Made by a program: the position numbers and the translations under genes. From NCBI RefSeq assembly GCF_000585395.1, contig NZ_KK073875.1, positions 1,206,407 through 1,270,406 of the forward strand: 64,000 nt of DNA. The letters are read 5' to 3'. Below are positions 31,737 to 41,379 of this stretch, piece after piece. The number at the start of each line of letters is the position of its first letter. The stretch's first letter is position 1. The notes under the pieces were generated by a model that worked only from the letters and a program-made list of their open reading frames with translations, did not search any database and was not told where the DNA came from. The DNA comes from Saccharibacillus sacchari DSM 19268 (GTDB lineage Bacteria > Bacillota > Bacilli > Paenibacillales > Paenibacillaceae).

Positions 31737-32477
31737 TTGAATAGGGATAATCGGTATGGAACGAGCGCAGAAGGCATCCGTTATCTGGTGTCGGGAGATT
31801 CGATCTCCAAAGGCGTCATTTACGATGAAGCTCGCAGCAAGTATGTGATTTTAAAAGAAAATTACGTCTCCCTGTTGCAAGGCCGCCTTAAAGGTCCGGT
31901 CCGCAACACAGCCAGATTCGGCAACACTGTGCTCAAAGGCGTCGGCCATCTCAAGCGCGATGCGCTAGAAGATCGCCCTAATGTCGTATTGATCGAATAC
32001 GGAGGCAACGACTGCGACTTCGATTGGGATGAAATTGCGCGCAACCCGGAAGCGGATCATCGACCGAAGACCGGATTCGACGAGTTCAGAGTGATGCTGA
32101 CCGAATCGATCGAGTATCTCAAAAGCCTACAGATCACTCCCGTTCTCATGACCCTGCCGCCGCTGAATGCCGAGAGCTATTTTAAATGGGTTAGCAAAAA
32201 CGATCCCGAAACGCAGCGCAATATTCTGCAATGGCTGGGTAGCGTCACTAAAATCTATTGGTGGCAGGAGCGCTACAATTCCACGATTCTCAAAGTATCG
32301 GCCGCAACCGGGACTCGATTCATCGATGTGCGCGGCGCTTTCCTGGAGCATCCGGATTTCACTCGCTTCCTCTGCTCGGACGGCATCCACCCCAACAAGG
32401 AAGGCCATCAGTTGATATGTGACAAAGTATTGGATTTTATGCGGACGGATTACGGACACCTGATTCATCAACGTTGA
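31737..32477 (+). CDS. SGNH/GDSL hydrolase
   Basis: 246 residues from TTG 31737 (GAGGTG 7 nt upstream). The frame is open to 31638 but that part reads as a low-complexity tail. Block I LVSGDSISKG (Ser nucleophile), block III EYGGNDCD (Asn), block V SDGIHPNKEGH (Asp and His) identify an esterase or acyl hydrolase of the SGNH fold. No signal peptide, so intracellular. Substrate unknown. Confidence 0.88.
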   Translation: MNRDNRYGTSAEGIRYLVSGDSISKGVIYDEARSKYVILKENYVSLLQGRLKGPVRNTARFGNTVLKGVGHLKRDALEDRPNVVLIEYGGNDCDFDWDEIARNPEADHRPKTGFDEFRVMLTESIEYLKSLQITPVLMTLPPLNAESYFKWVSKNDPETQRNILQWLGSVTKIYWWQERYNSTILKVSAATGTRFIDVRGAFLEHPDFTRFLCSDGIHPNKEGHQLICDKVLDFMRTDYGHLIHQR

Positions 32478-32503
32478 AAACGACTCGAATTTTGAACCTT
32501 TAT

Positions 32504-32542
32504 GCCGAAAAGCAGGCTTATGCCCTGCTTTCGGCTTTTTTT
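32504..32542 (+). terminator. Terminator of the SGNH hydrolase
   Basis: GCCGAAAAGCAGGC / CCCTGCTTTCGGC stem with seven T on the plus strand. Confidence 0.85.
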
Positions 32543-32595
32543 ATCGGCAAAATGTTTGAATTCTTCGCGAATCGGCAAATAAAGTATGGATTCCC

Positions 32596-35500
32596 GTGCC
32601 TGTCAGAATTAAAGTATTACTTATGGGACACTTTACGGGCAAGTTACGCGCAACATCGTTTCGCTTATCGCCGACATGGTCGATTTTTTTGCTTCTACTA
32701 CTTATTTTGATGATGCTGTCGGGGCTTCGATTGATTTTGACAAATCCGTATTCGATGCAAGAAGCGCCGCGCGCTTCGCAAGGTATATTGGATCTCAGAG
32801 GAACGAAGCTCGACAACTGGCATACGCTGCGATTGGACGGCGAATGGACGTTTTACCCGGAACGATTTATCGGCACCGATCCTTACGGGTCAGCAGATCC
32901 TTCATTTATTCGGGTACCCGGGAGTTGGCAGGGAGCGCTGGAGACGGGCAAGCGTTCCCCCGAAGGTTACGGCAGCTATCGCCTTCGTATTTTGTTCGAT
33001 CCGGTGCCGGACCGCTCCTACAAATTAATGATCAAGGACATCCAGACTTCTTTTCGGATTTATGCCAACGGGGAGTTGGAAGCGCAGTTAGGGCAACCGG
33101 GCGCAACTGCAGATTCCCATGTGGCCGAGGTGAACACCGAATTGGTATCTCTTCCGCGCGCAGCAGAGATTGACCTGATTGTGGAAGCTTCGAATTTCGA
33201 GAACGCGTACAGGGGAGGCATCGCCCGTTCGATCAAGTTCGGCTCTTCCAATGCGGTCAATTCCGAGCGTACGTACAATGTAGCAATGCAACTGATCACA
33301 TTGGGCATTTTACTGCTTCACGCGATCTATATCGGCATTATTTATTTGTTCAGCCGAAAAGACAAAATCTTTTTGATGTTTACGCTGCTTCTTGTCGCGG
33401 CCGTATTCAGTATCTCGCTGGACGAGGACAAAGTGCTGCTTGCCGTCTGGCCGTTCGATTATGCCGCAGCCAAAAAGATTTCGTTGTTCGCGTATGCAGC
33501 CATGACGACGCTGATGCTCAAGATCGCCGTATCCTTTTGCTTGGAAAAAGCACGTCAGCGAAAATATAACGTTTACTTCGCCTTGGCCGGCCTTTACGGG
33601 CTGTTCATCGCGGTTGCTCCGATCGAAGCCGTGCTGCTTTCGGCCAAATTCGGAATTTTCACGATTGCGACGTTGTTCCCTTCGATCTGGGTTCCGTTGC
33701 TTCTGGTCCGTTACGTGCTTCAAAAAGACCGAAACGGCATTTTCTTGTTGATTGCCGCAGCCGGCATGACTTCCACGATGATCTGGGGCGGCTTCAAAAA
33801 TTTGGGGTGGGTTGAACCGGGCTTCTACGCTTTCGATATTCTGCTTTCCTTCTTGGGAACCGTTGCGTACGCGGTGGGCCGATACTTCCGCAACAATAGG
33901 GAACTGGCCTCGCTCGCCGAACGGCTGCAAAAAGCGGATAAAGCAAAAGACGACTTTCTTGCCCAAACCTCGCATGAGCTGCGCACGCCGCTGCACGGCA
34001 TGATCAATATGGCCGACGGCGTGCTGGCTATCGAAGGAGACGCCTTGACCGAACGTTCCCGCAAAGATTTGCAGCTGCTCGGTCAAGTGGGACGCCGCAT
34101 GAGCCTTCTGCTCGGCGATCTGCTGGATGTCACTCAAATCCGGGAAAACAGGCTTTCTTTGCGCCTTGAATCGGTCAAAATCCAGTCCGCGGCCGCAGGC
34201 GTGCTCGATATGCTTCGATACATGACCGCAGGCAAGCCGTTGGAACTGATCTTGGACATTCCGGATGATTTTCCCTCCGTCTATGCGGACGAAAAGAGGC
34301 TGACTCAAATTCTGTTCAATCTGGTGCATAACGCGATTAAATTCACGCCTTCGGGTCAGGTCATCGTGAGGGCGAACATTGTCGGCCACCGCGCAGAAAT
34401 TAGCATTGCCGACAGCGGAATCGGCATCGCAAAAGAAGATTTGGATCGAATTTTCCTGCACTACGAACAAGGCGATTCTCTTCAGAATGCCGCAGGCATA
34501 GGCCTCGGACTTGGAATCAGTCGCAGCTTGGCCGATCTGCACGGCGGAAAGCTTGAAGCCGAGTCGGAAGCCGGAAAAGGTTCTACGTTCTTTTTCTCTC
34601 TTCCTTTGGCGGAAACATCCGCTTGGGAAGCGGGTCTTGCGGAAAAAGCTTCGGCCTTAACCGCGCATGACATACAGAAGGATTCGAGAAGCGGAAAGCC
34701 GGACTCCGGCACCGCTGACGGGGCGCTTGCCTCCTATCCGGCAAGTTCGTTCGAATATCCGGATTCCGACGGATGGACCGACATCGATCAGCGTCCCCGA
34801 GTGCTGGCAGTGGATGACGATCCGGTCAATCTGCGCGCCCTTCGGAGCATGCTGCCGGAAGAACGGTACCAAGTCGATTTTGCTTTAAGCGGCGCGGAAG
34901 CGTTGAAACTGCTGGAAGAACGTCCCCGCGACCTCATTATCGCGGACGTCATGATGCCTCAGATGTCGGGATACGAACTATCCACCCGTATCCGGGAACG
35001 CTACTCCCGCGCAGAGCTGCCGATCTTGCTCCTTACCGCCCGAAGCCGTCCGGAAGATATCTATGCCGGCTTCGCTGCCGGCGCAAGCGATTACCTCGCC
35101 AAACCGGCGGATGCGCTGGAATTGAATTACCGGGTCAAAGCGCTCACGGATCTCAAGCGTTCGGTCAGCGAACGCTTGAGCATGGAAGCGGCCTATTTGC
35201 AGGCTCAGATCCAGCCGCACTTTTTGTTCAATGCGTTGAACTCGATCACGGCGCTGAGCGGCATCGATATCGATAAAATGAACGAAACCATCGAGGCCTT
35301 CGGCTCCTATCTCAAAATCAGCTTCGATTATTGGAGCGCCCGCCCTCTGGTTCCGTTGGAACGCGAGCTCGAATTGGTTCAATCCTATTTGTATATTGAA
35401 TCCATGCGCTTTGAAGATCGGCTTCGGACCAAGGTGACGATCGCTGCTGACTTGGACACGGAATCCGTCTTGCTGCCTCCCCTCTGTATCCAGCCGCTTG

Positions 35501-35823
35501 TCGAAAATGCCGTTCGCCACGGTGTGCTCAGCCGCTCCAAAGGAGGCTCGGTCTCGCTCGATATCCGAATCGAAGGCGAAAGCCTTGCCGTTACCGTTCA
35601 AGACGACGGGGTCGGCATGGACCAACAAACGCTCGACAGCCTGTTAACTCCTGTCAGCAGCGGACGCCAAGGAATCGGAACCTTGAACACCGACCGTCGC
35701 TTGAAAAGAATGTACGGTTCCGGTCTGCTCATCGACAGTCTGCCCGGTGCGGGCACTACCGTATCGTTCCGTATTCCGCTGACGGGTTCGGGCTTGCCGC
35801 TCTCCGGCACGGCATCCGACTAA
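32596..35823 (+). CDS. Hybrid sensor kinase with two kinase modules (7TM-DISM, HisKA/HATPase, receiver, LytS-type kinase)
   Basis: 1075 residues. One membrane segment (27-46), an extracellular sensor of jelly-roll type (about 70-215), a 7TM block (about 228-435), HisKA with His460 in SHELRTP, HATPase with NLVHNAIKF and GLGLGISRSL, a receiver with Asp784 in IIADVMMP, and a second His_kinase domain with His875 in QIQPHFLFNALNSI plus its own ATPase (LVENAVRHGV, DDGVGMD, GIGTLN). Signal input at the membrane thus feeds two phosphotransfer modules in one chain. The partner is the downstream regulator (30 bp). Opens with GTG at 32596; the site is weak and an ATG at 32623 is the alternative. Confidence 0.9.
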   Translation: MPVRIKVLLMGHFTGKLRATSFRLSPTWSIFLLLLLILMMLSGLRLILTNPYSMQEAPRASQGILDLRGTKLDNWHTLRLDGEWTFYPERFIGTDPYGSADPSFIRVPGSWQGALETGKRSPEGYGSYRLRILFDPVPDRSYKLMIKDIQTSFRIYANGELEAQLGQPGATADSHVAEVNTELVSLPRAAEIDLIVEASNFENAYRGGIARSIKFGSSNAVNSERTYNVAMQLITLGILLLHAIYIGIIYLFSRKDKIFLMFTLLLVAAVFSISLDEDKVLLAVWPFDYAAAKKISLFAYAAMTTLMLKIAVSFCLEKARQRKYNVYFALAGLYGLFIAVAPIEAVLLSAKFGIFTIATLFPSIWVPLLLVRYVLQKDRNGIFLLIAAAGMTSTMIWGGFKNLGWVEPGFYAFDILLSFLGTVAYAVGRYFRNNRELASLAERLQKADKAKDDFLAQTSHELRTPLHGMINMADGVLAIEGDALTERSRKDLQLLGQVGRRMSLLLGDLLDVTQIRENRLSLRLESVKIQSAAAGVLDMLRYMTAGKPLELILDIPDDFPSVYADEKRLTQILFNLVHNAIKFTPSGQVIVRANIVGHRAEISIADSGIGIAKEDLDRIFLHYEQGDSLQNAAGIGLGLGISRSLADLHGGKLEAESEAGKGSTFFFSLPLAETSAWEAGLAEKASALTAHDIQKDSRSGKPDSGTADGALASYPASSFEYPDSDGWTDIDQRPRVLAVDDDPVNLRALRSMLPEERYQVDFALSGAEALKLLEERPRDLIIADVMMPQMSGYELSTRIRERYSRAELPILLLTARSRPEDIYAGFAAGASDYLAKPADALELNYRVKALTDLKRSVSERLSMEAAYLQAQIQPHFLFNALNSITALSGIDIDKMNETIEAFGSYLKISFDYWSARPLVPLERELELVQSYLYIESMRFEDRLRTKVTIAADLDTESVLLPPLCIQPLVENAVRHGVLSRSKGGSVSLDIRIEGESLAVTVQDDGVGMDQQTLDSLLTPVSSGRQGIGTLNTDRRLKRMYGSGLLIDSLPGAGTTVSFRIPLTGSGLPLSGTASD

Positions 35824-35853
35824 ACGGAAAATCGCTAAAGAGGTGAATCAATC

Positions 35854-37038
35854 ATGATGAAGGCTCTGCTGATCGACGATGAGAAGCTAGCCGTAATGCA
35901 TATGGAAAAGCTGCTTCGCGAGCTGCCCGAATTCGAAGAAATCACGGCCTATACAGACCCGTTGGCGGCGATTGAAGCGGCGCGTCAAAGCCAACCGGAC
36001 GTTATTTTCCTCGATATTGTCATGCCGGACCTTAACGGCATGCAAGCCGCGGAATTGCTTCAGCAGGCCAGTCCCGATTCGGATATCGTATTCGTGACGG
36101 GTTACGACCGCTACGCGATCGAAGCCTTTGAGCTGAATGCCCTGGATTACGTGCTCAAGCCGGTTCAACGGGCTCGGCTTGCCAAGACCGTGTCCCGTCT
36201 GAACGGAAGGCGAACGGAAAGCGAGAATTCGGAAAAGTCCGTTAAGGAGCTCATGATCGGCAGCTTCAAAACGCTTCGGCCTTCCGCGAATCCCGGAGCT
36301 TCGGCTCCGGCCTTTCGCTGGCGTACCAGCCGTGCCCAGGAAGCGTTCGCGTATCTTCTGCACCATCGGGAACGCTTTGTCGGCAAAGACGCGCTGATCC
36401 AGCACTTTTGGCCGGATTCGCCTTACAAGCAGGCATCTACGTACCTGTACACCACGATCTATCAGATCCGGCAATGCCTCAAACAAAGCGGTATTCCGGT
36501 CGAGATCGCGAATGCCAGCGGCGGAGAAGGCTATACGCTGCGCTTGAACGCAGTGGTGCTCGATACGGACCGCTTCGAATCGGGCATCCGATCGCTCGGC
36601 CCGGTAACGGAAGAAAACAGTGCGGAGCATCTGCAATTATCCGGGCTGTACATCGGCGACTACCTAGCCGACTACGACTACCCTTGGTCGGAAGGCGAAA
36701 AACAGCGGCTCCGGGCTATTCAGCTGCATCATGCGTCGGGCCTTGCTTTATTTTTGTTGGAAAACGGAAGAATCTCCGAAGCTACGGCCGAGTATAAAAA
36801 ATTGACGGACATCCATCCTTACTCCGAGCATGCCCACCTGGGCCTGCTTCAAGCTTACGCCCTTTCAGGCGACAAAGGTGCCGTGGACGAGCATTACCGA
36901 TTGGCGGAGCGTCTGTTCGAACAAGATTTGGATGTAGAGCTCCCCATCGTTTTGTCGGAGTGGTACGAGCGTTGGAACGCAGGCGTTTTTTCGTCTACAG
37001 ACCTACAGATAGCGGCGTTACGCCCGCACGGGAAATAA
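35854..37038 (+). CDS. SARP/BTAD-type response regulator
   Basis: 394 residues. Receiver (1-118) with Asp54 in VIFLDIVMPD and Lys in YVLKPV; a winged helix of OmpR type (about 150-235, QEAFAYLLHHRERFVGKDALIQHFWPD then YLYTTIYQIRQCL); and a C-terminal BTAD/TPR region (about 240-390). AGAGGTG lies 9 nt before the ATG. Two-gene operon with the hybrid kinase, which should phosphorylate Asp54. Target genes unknown; the divergent-facing surface protein next door is a candidate by position only. Confidence 0.9.
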   Translation: MMKALLIDDEKLAVMHMEKLLRELPEFEEITAYTDPLAAIEAARQSQPDVIFLDIVMPDLNGMQAAELLQQASPDSDIVFVTGYDRYAIEAFELNALDYVLKPVQRARLAKTVSRLNGRRTESENSEKSVKELMIGSFKTLRPSANPGASAPAFRWRTSRAQEAFAYLLHHRERFVGKDALIQHFWPDSPYKQASTYLYTTIYQIRQCLKQSGIPVEIANASGGEGYTLRLNAVVLDTDRFESGIRSLGPVTEENSAEHLQLSGLYIGDYLADYDYPWSEGEKQRLRAIQLHHASGLALFLLENGRISEATAEYKKLTDIHPYSEHAHLGLLQAYALSGDKGAVDEHYRLAERLFEQDLDVELPIVLSEWYERWNAGVFSSTDLQIAALRPHGK

Positions 37039-37073
37039 GATTCCAGCTGATCTCCTCCTTTTTATGAATGCCG

Positions 37074-37122
37074 AAAAGCCATCCTCGACGCGCATGCACG
37101 CGTCGAGGATGGCTTTTTATTA
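37074..37122. terminator. Bidirectional terminator
   Basis: AAAAGCCATCCTCGACGCG and its inverse around GCATGC, with A-run on one side and T-run on the other. Serves the regulator and the convergent surface-protein gene. Confidence 0.9.
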
Positions 37123-37176
37123 CTCATGGCTTGCCTGGTTAAAAGGTGGGGTTCGAACGTCATTCGGGTTTGCGGA

Positions 37177-40100
37177 TCATTTTTGTTCGTTGAGATTTTT
37201 CTTTCGGATCATCATGAAGCCGATCGCTCCGACCAGAATCATCGCGAAGCCCAACGCCCGCATCGGGAACGCGCCGGTTTCGCCGGTTTGCGGCAGCAGA
37301 CCGTTCGTAAATTCGGGCGATCCGGACGGAACCGAAGAATCCGGCGACTGCGTCGGCACATCAGGGACGGCCGGGTCCGGGTCGATATCCAGACCGCCTC
37401 TAGGCGTCTCGTCAAGCAGATTCAAGTCGCCATCCGGTACAGGCTGCGGAACCGGTTGAACCGTGGAAGGAACTTCGACCGGCACAACCGGAGCCTCCGG
37501 AGTCGGCGTAACCGGGTCCGGATCGACTTCAAGTCCGCCCGAAGGCGTACCGTCTTCCGGCAATACGATCAGAGGCGTCGGAAGCGGCAGTTGCGGGAAA
37601 TACAGCCCCGGCGGCTTAGGCGTCGGCGTTTCCGGCGCCGGATCAACCGGAGGCGTTACCGGAGGATCGACCGGTGTCTCCGGAGGCGTAATCGGAGGAC
37701 CAGGCGGCGTTACCGGAGTTTCCGGCGTGATCGGCGGGCCCGGAGGTGTTACCGGAGTTTCCGGAGTGACCGGAGGACCCGGCGGCGTCACCGGAGGTTC
37801 CGGATTTTTTTGATTGGTAACGGTTCGCAGGCTGTTGGCTTCTCCTCCGTCGCCGACGCTTTTGATCGTCAGCGGAAGCGGCTCGTCATCGAGCACGTAT
37901 CCTGCGGGAGCTTTCGTTTCCGTCAACAGGTAGTCGCCCAACAACAGATTGTTGAATTCGATTTTCCCTTCCGAATCGGTCGTTTGGATGCCGATCAGAC
38001 TGATCTTTCCTTTTTTTACGCGTTCAAGTTTGAATTCGGCACCCGCCAGAACGGTGCTTTCGGAACCTTCTTGAACTTTGAGGACGGTCAATCGGTAGTT
38101 TTCGCCGCTGCCCGTTCCTCCTCCGACGGATCTCATCACTTTTACTTTGCCTTCGTCCGTGCCGCTGATCTTGCGCGCGTTTTCCCCGCTGAAGACCGCA
38201 TTGTTGAACACTTCGACTCCGCTCTGGGCGGTGGTCAACGTTTGATATTCCAACACGTAAGCCGTAGTGATGGTGCGAAGGAAACTCAAGGTGAAGGTTT
38301 CGGCTCCGTTTTGATCGGTTTTGAACTCGATCGTATAGTCTTTGCCGCGTTCGAGCATTTGGCTATCGTCTTTGGTCACGACTCCTTTTTCCGATACCTT
38401 CGTCGCGTAAAGCTTGAATGCATCCAGATCTTTCATAAACAATTGGTTGGCACTAGGTCGGTCTTCGAGCACGGCTTTATCTACCGTGGATTGTCCGCGG
38501 TTGATCCAGATGGTCCAGTCGATAACGTCCTCGTCTTCCGTGTTCTGCTTGCCTTCTTTCTTCACGAATTCTCCGCCCGTCGCTACCGGAGCGGAAGCTT
38601 TCAATTGCTTGGAAACCGGATTCGTACCGCTGTTCAGCACGGCCGTATTCGGTATGGAAGCCGTCGTCACGAGGTTTTCAAGGCTGGTGTCGAATGTAAG
38701 GATATAGCCTTTTCCTGCCGGGATGGCATTTTTGAACGTGACGGTCAGCGTTCCGCTTACCGTATCCTTTTCCGGGTCGTAATCGACTGCCGGAACGTAT
38801 CGGACGGTGTATTCCGTATCTTCCACAAGATCGCCTGCGGCGATTTTATTGCCGGAGGAATCCTTGGCGTCGATCCGCATTTCGTGAATTCGAATGCTGC
38901 TTGGATCGGGTTTTTGCCCGTGAGTCAGCGTATCTACGATCGAAGCCGAACCCACTTCTTTCAAATTGTAATTGACGCCGATCGTCCAACTGATCTTTTT
39001 GTTGATCGCGTTATAGCTTCCGGACTTATAACCGTTGTTCAAAGCTTTTGCGTTCGGTTCGAAATCGTCTCCCGTGTTGACGGTATGGGATCCCGATTCG
39101 TCCGTCCAGGTTACGACGGCGTCGTTAAGAAACTTGGTCTTTCCGGAACTCAAACGATCCGTGTCGAACTTCGTCAAGTAAGTCAGGGTGTAGCTGTCCG
39201 AAGTTGTTGCATGGTCTCCGGTAAAGACGATATCGAATCCTTCAGGATTCCCTTGAGCATCGTTGCGCAAGGCAAACGTATAATCGTCTCCCACCTTAAG
39301 TTCGCCGTCCGGACCTTCGATCACGAAGGAGTTTTCGACCAGTTCAAGTCCCCGGTTCGTAAACGTATCTTGGATCGTTACGTTTTCCATCGTTCTTTTC
39401 GGATCGTTTTTATTGATTTCGATTTTCCATCCGATCGTTTTGTCTACGTAATTCGCGCTTTTATCGACGTAGTTTTTGATTCCGTAAACTTGGCCGATAC
39501 CGACTTCGTCGCTGGCTGTCTTCCCGCCGCTTTCGACGGTATTGACGAATTTTCCGTTGTTGTTGTATACGGGATCGATCGCCTGCGTGGCGTATTCGAT
39601 CATGTAAGCGGAGATAACGTCTCCTTTGAATCGGAGCTCGAAACCGTCCGAGCTTTCGTCGACCGTATACGCATCGTTAAGATCGACCTCGATTTTTCCG
39701 GACTCATCGCCGTTTTTCGCAGGAGCGTCGATCCGGTAAACCGTGATGCCGTTCGCGCCGTCGACCAGCTTCTGCTGCCCGTCAAACGTGTCTTTGAGCA
39801 CGGCGTCGGCTTCGGCAATCGTGTTCAATCCGTAGTTATAGTAGATTTTCCATGTTGCGCTCTGCTTGACAGAATTGTAGCTGTTATCTACGTAAATCTT
39901 GTCCAGCAGCTTGCCGAATGAAGTCGAGACCGTCGCTGTAGCGGTCGGCGGCTCTGCCACTCCGTCTCCGTCGAGCGTGGCGGTATTGGTATAGCTCTGT
40001 TCTCCTTCGACATTTTCCGTGATGTTTGTTTTGTACACGACCCGGTAAGCCGAATCGATAGTTCCGAATTTCAAAACAAGATCCGATCCGTCTTCCGGAA

Positions 40101-41118
40101 TCATGCTCGATACTTGTTCGCCCTGAGAGACCGAGCCGTCGAGGCCGACATTCAGTTTATAAATCTCGACCGAACTTTTATCCAATTCCAACCCGGACGG
40201 AATCGGATCGTTCAGGACGGCGTTTGCCACATTATCCTGCGTTTTATTGAAGTCGACCGTCCAGGTGATCACGCGACCGGCGAACTTTTTGTCGACCTCT
40301 CCTTTTTTCTCGATCGATTCTTTTACCGCCGATTTGATTTTGAATGTAAAAGGAGGCAGGTTTTCGTTAACAGGGAAAACGACGGTCGTTTCTTTGCCGC
40401 TTGAAAACTCCTGCAAATTGAAAGTCGTGCGTGCAAACAGTTCGCCTTTGATATTGTTGTAGTCTTTGACGAACCCGTTGAAAGTCATTTTGATTTTGCG
40501 ATCAGACTTGCTCATTTCGAAAGTACCTACCGAATCACTGCCGAATTTCAGATCCCCTTGCAAGTCACGCTCAAGGATGAATTCTTTCGGCAGTTCGAAC
40601 TCGTACCAGTCGCCTGCCTGGTACTCATGATCGTCAGGGATCGACCAAGTATATGCCAAATCGATAACCGCATTTTGCTCATACAGCGTATCGGGATCGT
40701 AGGCGATGAATTCGCCCTGCCCGTTCATAATTGTCAAGGACACGCTGTCGATCAGATTTTTTTCGATCGCCTGCGCAGGTCGTTCCTCCGCAGCTTCTTC
40801 AGCCTGAGTTTCCGCATCAGTATCTTTTTCCTCATTAGCGACATCTTCATCCGGCAGCGCATCGGCGTCTTCTTCGCCGAGCTCATCCGAACCCGGATTG
40901 TCGGTTGAGCTTTCTTCTTCCTGTGCATTTGGCGCAACCTCTGCATTCTCCGGCGCGACTTCTATCGATTCCGCCGTGATTGCCTGTTCTGCCGTCGCGG
41001 ATTGCTCGGTCGTCGCTGCCGTTTCTTCGGCGCTTGCGATGCCCCCAAATCCGAACCCCTGCAAGATCTGCACCACGAATAACAGGCCGATCAGCAGTAG
41101 GCTGACTCTCCTCTTCAT
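37177..41118 (-). CDS. LPXTG-anchored surface protein with Cna/collagen-adhesin type repeats
   Basis: 1313 residues. Starts at ATG 41118 (MKRRVSLLL; GGGAGG 10 nt upstream), signal peptide about 1-30, an acidic Glu-rich region (about 30-125), two SdrG-like ligand-binding Ig folds, then five or so repeated blocks (each with YVDKS, W(K/T)I, DTF or DTL and Y-L-TF-T strands) of collagen-binding domain type, a Cna B domain (about 1030-1110: LAGAEFKLE, LLGDYLLTETKAPAGYVL), a long Pro-rich PVTPPGPP stalk, LPQTGE, a membrane helix and KKNLNEQK. Exported and sortase-anchored. No sortase gene in the window. Confidence 0.92.
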   Translation of the reverse strand: MKRRVSLLLIGLLFVVQILQGFGFGGIASAEETAATTEQSATAEQAITAESIEVAPENAEVAPNAQEEESSTDNPGSDELGEEDADALPDEDVANEEKDTDAETQAEEAAEERPAQAIEKNLIDSVSLTIMNGQGEFIAYDPDTLYEQNAVIDLAYTWSIPDDHEYQAGDWYEFELPKEFILERDLQGDLKFGSDSVGTFEMSKSDRKIKMTFNGFVKDYNNIKGELFARTTFNLQEFSSGKETTVVFPVNENLPPFTFKIKSAVKESIEKKGEVDKKFAGRVITWTVDFNKTQDNVANAVLNDPIPSGLELDKSSVEIYKLNVGLDGSVSQGEQVSSMIPEDGSDLVLKFGTIDSAYRVVYKTNITENVEGEQSYTNTATLDGDGVAEPPTATATVSTSFGKLLDKIYVDNSYNSVKQSATWKIYYNYGLNTIAEADAVLKDTFDGQQKLVDGANGITVYRIDAPAKNGDESGKIEVDLNDAYTVDESSDGFELRFKGDVISAYMIEYATQAIDPVYNNNGKFVNTVESGGKTASDEVGIGQVYGIKNYVDKSANYVDKTIGWKIEINKNDPKRTMENVTIQDTFTNRGLELVENSFVIEGPDGELKVGDDYTFALRNDAQGNPEGFDIVFTGDHATTSDSYTLTYLTKFDTDRLSSGKTKFLNDAVVTWTDESGSHTVNTGDDFEPNAKALNNGYKSGSYNAINKKISWTIGVNYNLKEVGSASIVDTLTHGQKPDPSSIRIHEMRIDAKDSSGNKIAAGDLVEDTEYTVRYVPAVDYDPEKDTVSGTLTVTFKNAIPAGKGYILTFDTSLENLVTTASIPNTAVLNSGTNPVSKQLKASAPVATGGEFVKKEGKQNTEDEDVIDWTIWINRGQSTVDKAVLEDRPSANQLFMKDLDAFKLYATKVSEKGVVTKDDSQMLERGKDYTIEFKTDQNGAETFTLSFLRTITTAYVLEYQTLTTAQSGVEVFNNAVFSGENARKISGTDEGKVKVMRSVGGGTGSGENYRLTVLKVQEGSESTVLAGAEFKLERVKKGKISLIGIQTTDSEGKIEFNNLLLGDYLLTETKAPAGYVLDDEPLPLTIKSVGDGGEANSLRTVTNQKNPEPPVTPPGPPVTPETPVTPPGPPITPETPVTPPGPPITPPETPVDPPVTPPVDPAPETPTPKPPGLYFPQLPLPTPLIVLPEDGTPSGGLEVDPDPVTPTPEAPVVPVEVPSTVQPVPQPVPDGDLNLLDETPRGGLDIDPDPAVPDVPTQSPDSSVPSGSPEFTNGLLPQTGETGAFPMRALGFAMILVGAIGFMMIRKKNLNEQK

Positions 41119-41324
41119 GTTCAAAAAACCTCCCTGGTCTATGTAAAAGTGCTTGCTCGGCTTTGCCTGAAAAACAATATAGCCCACGCACATATACAAA
41201 AAATGAACATGCAAGCAAGGAAGTCGAATCCGAGAGCATCCATGCAAAAAATTCAGAGCAAAATGAAGAAAAAGACATGATCTTCCATAGGCCGAAGGCC
41301 GGTTTCAGCAGAAGAATCCGACCG

Positions 41325-41374
41325 AAAAAAACCGCTAAATCACCGCAGCCGGATAGGGACTGGTGATTTAGCGA
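41325..41374 (-). terminator. Terminator of the TerY-P triad
   Basis: Minus-strand CGCTAAATCACC / GGTGATTTAGCG stem, then seven T, just past the kinase stop. Confidence 0.85.
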
Positions 41375-41379
41375 TTCGC

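Noticed and set aside
37126-39921. 931-codon plus-strand frame across the surface protein
   Set aside because: It is Arg/Phe/Val-rich shadow coding on the antisense of a clear LPXTG protein; no ribosome site or domain.
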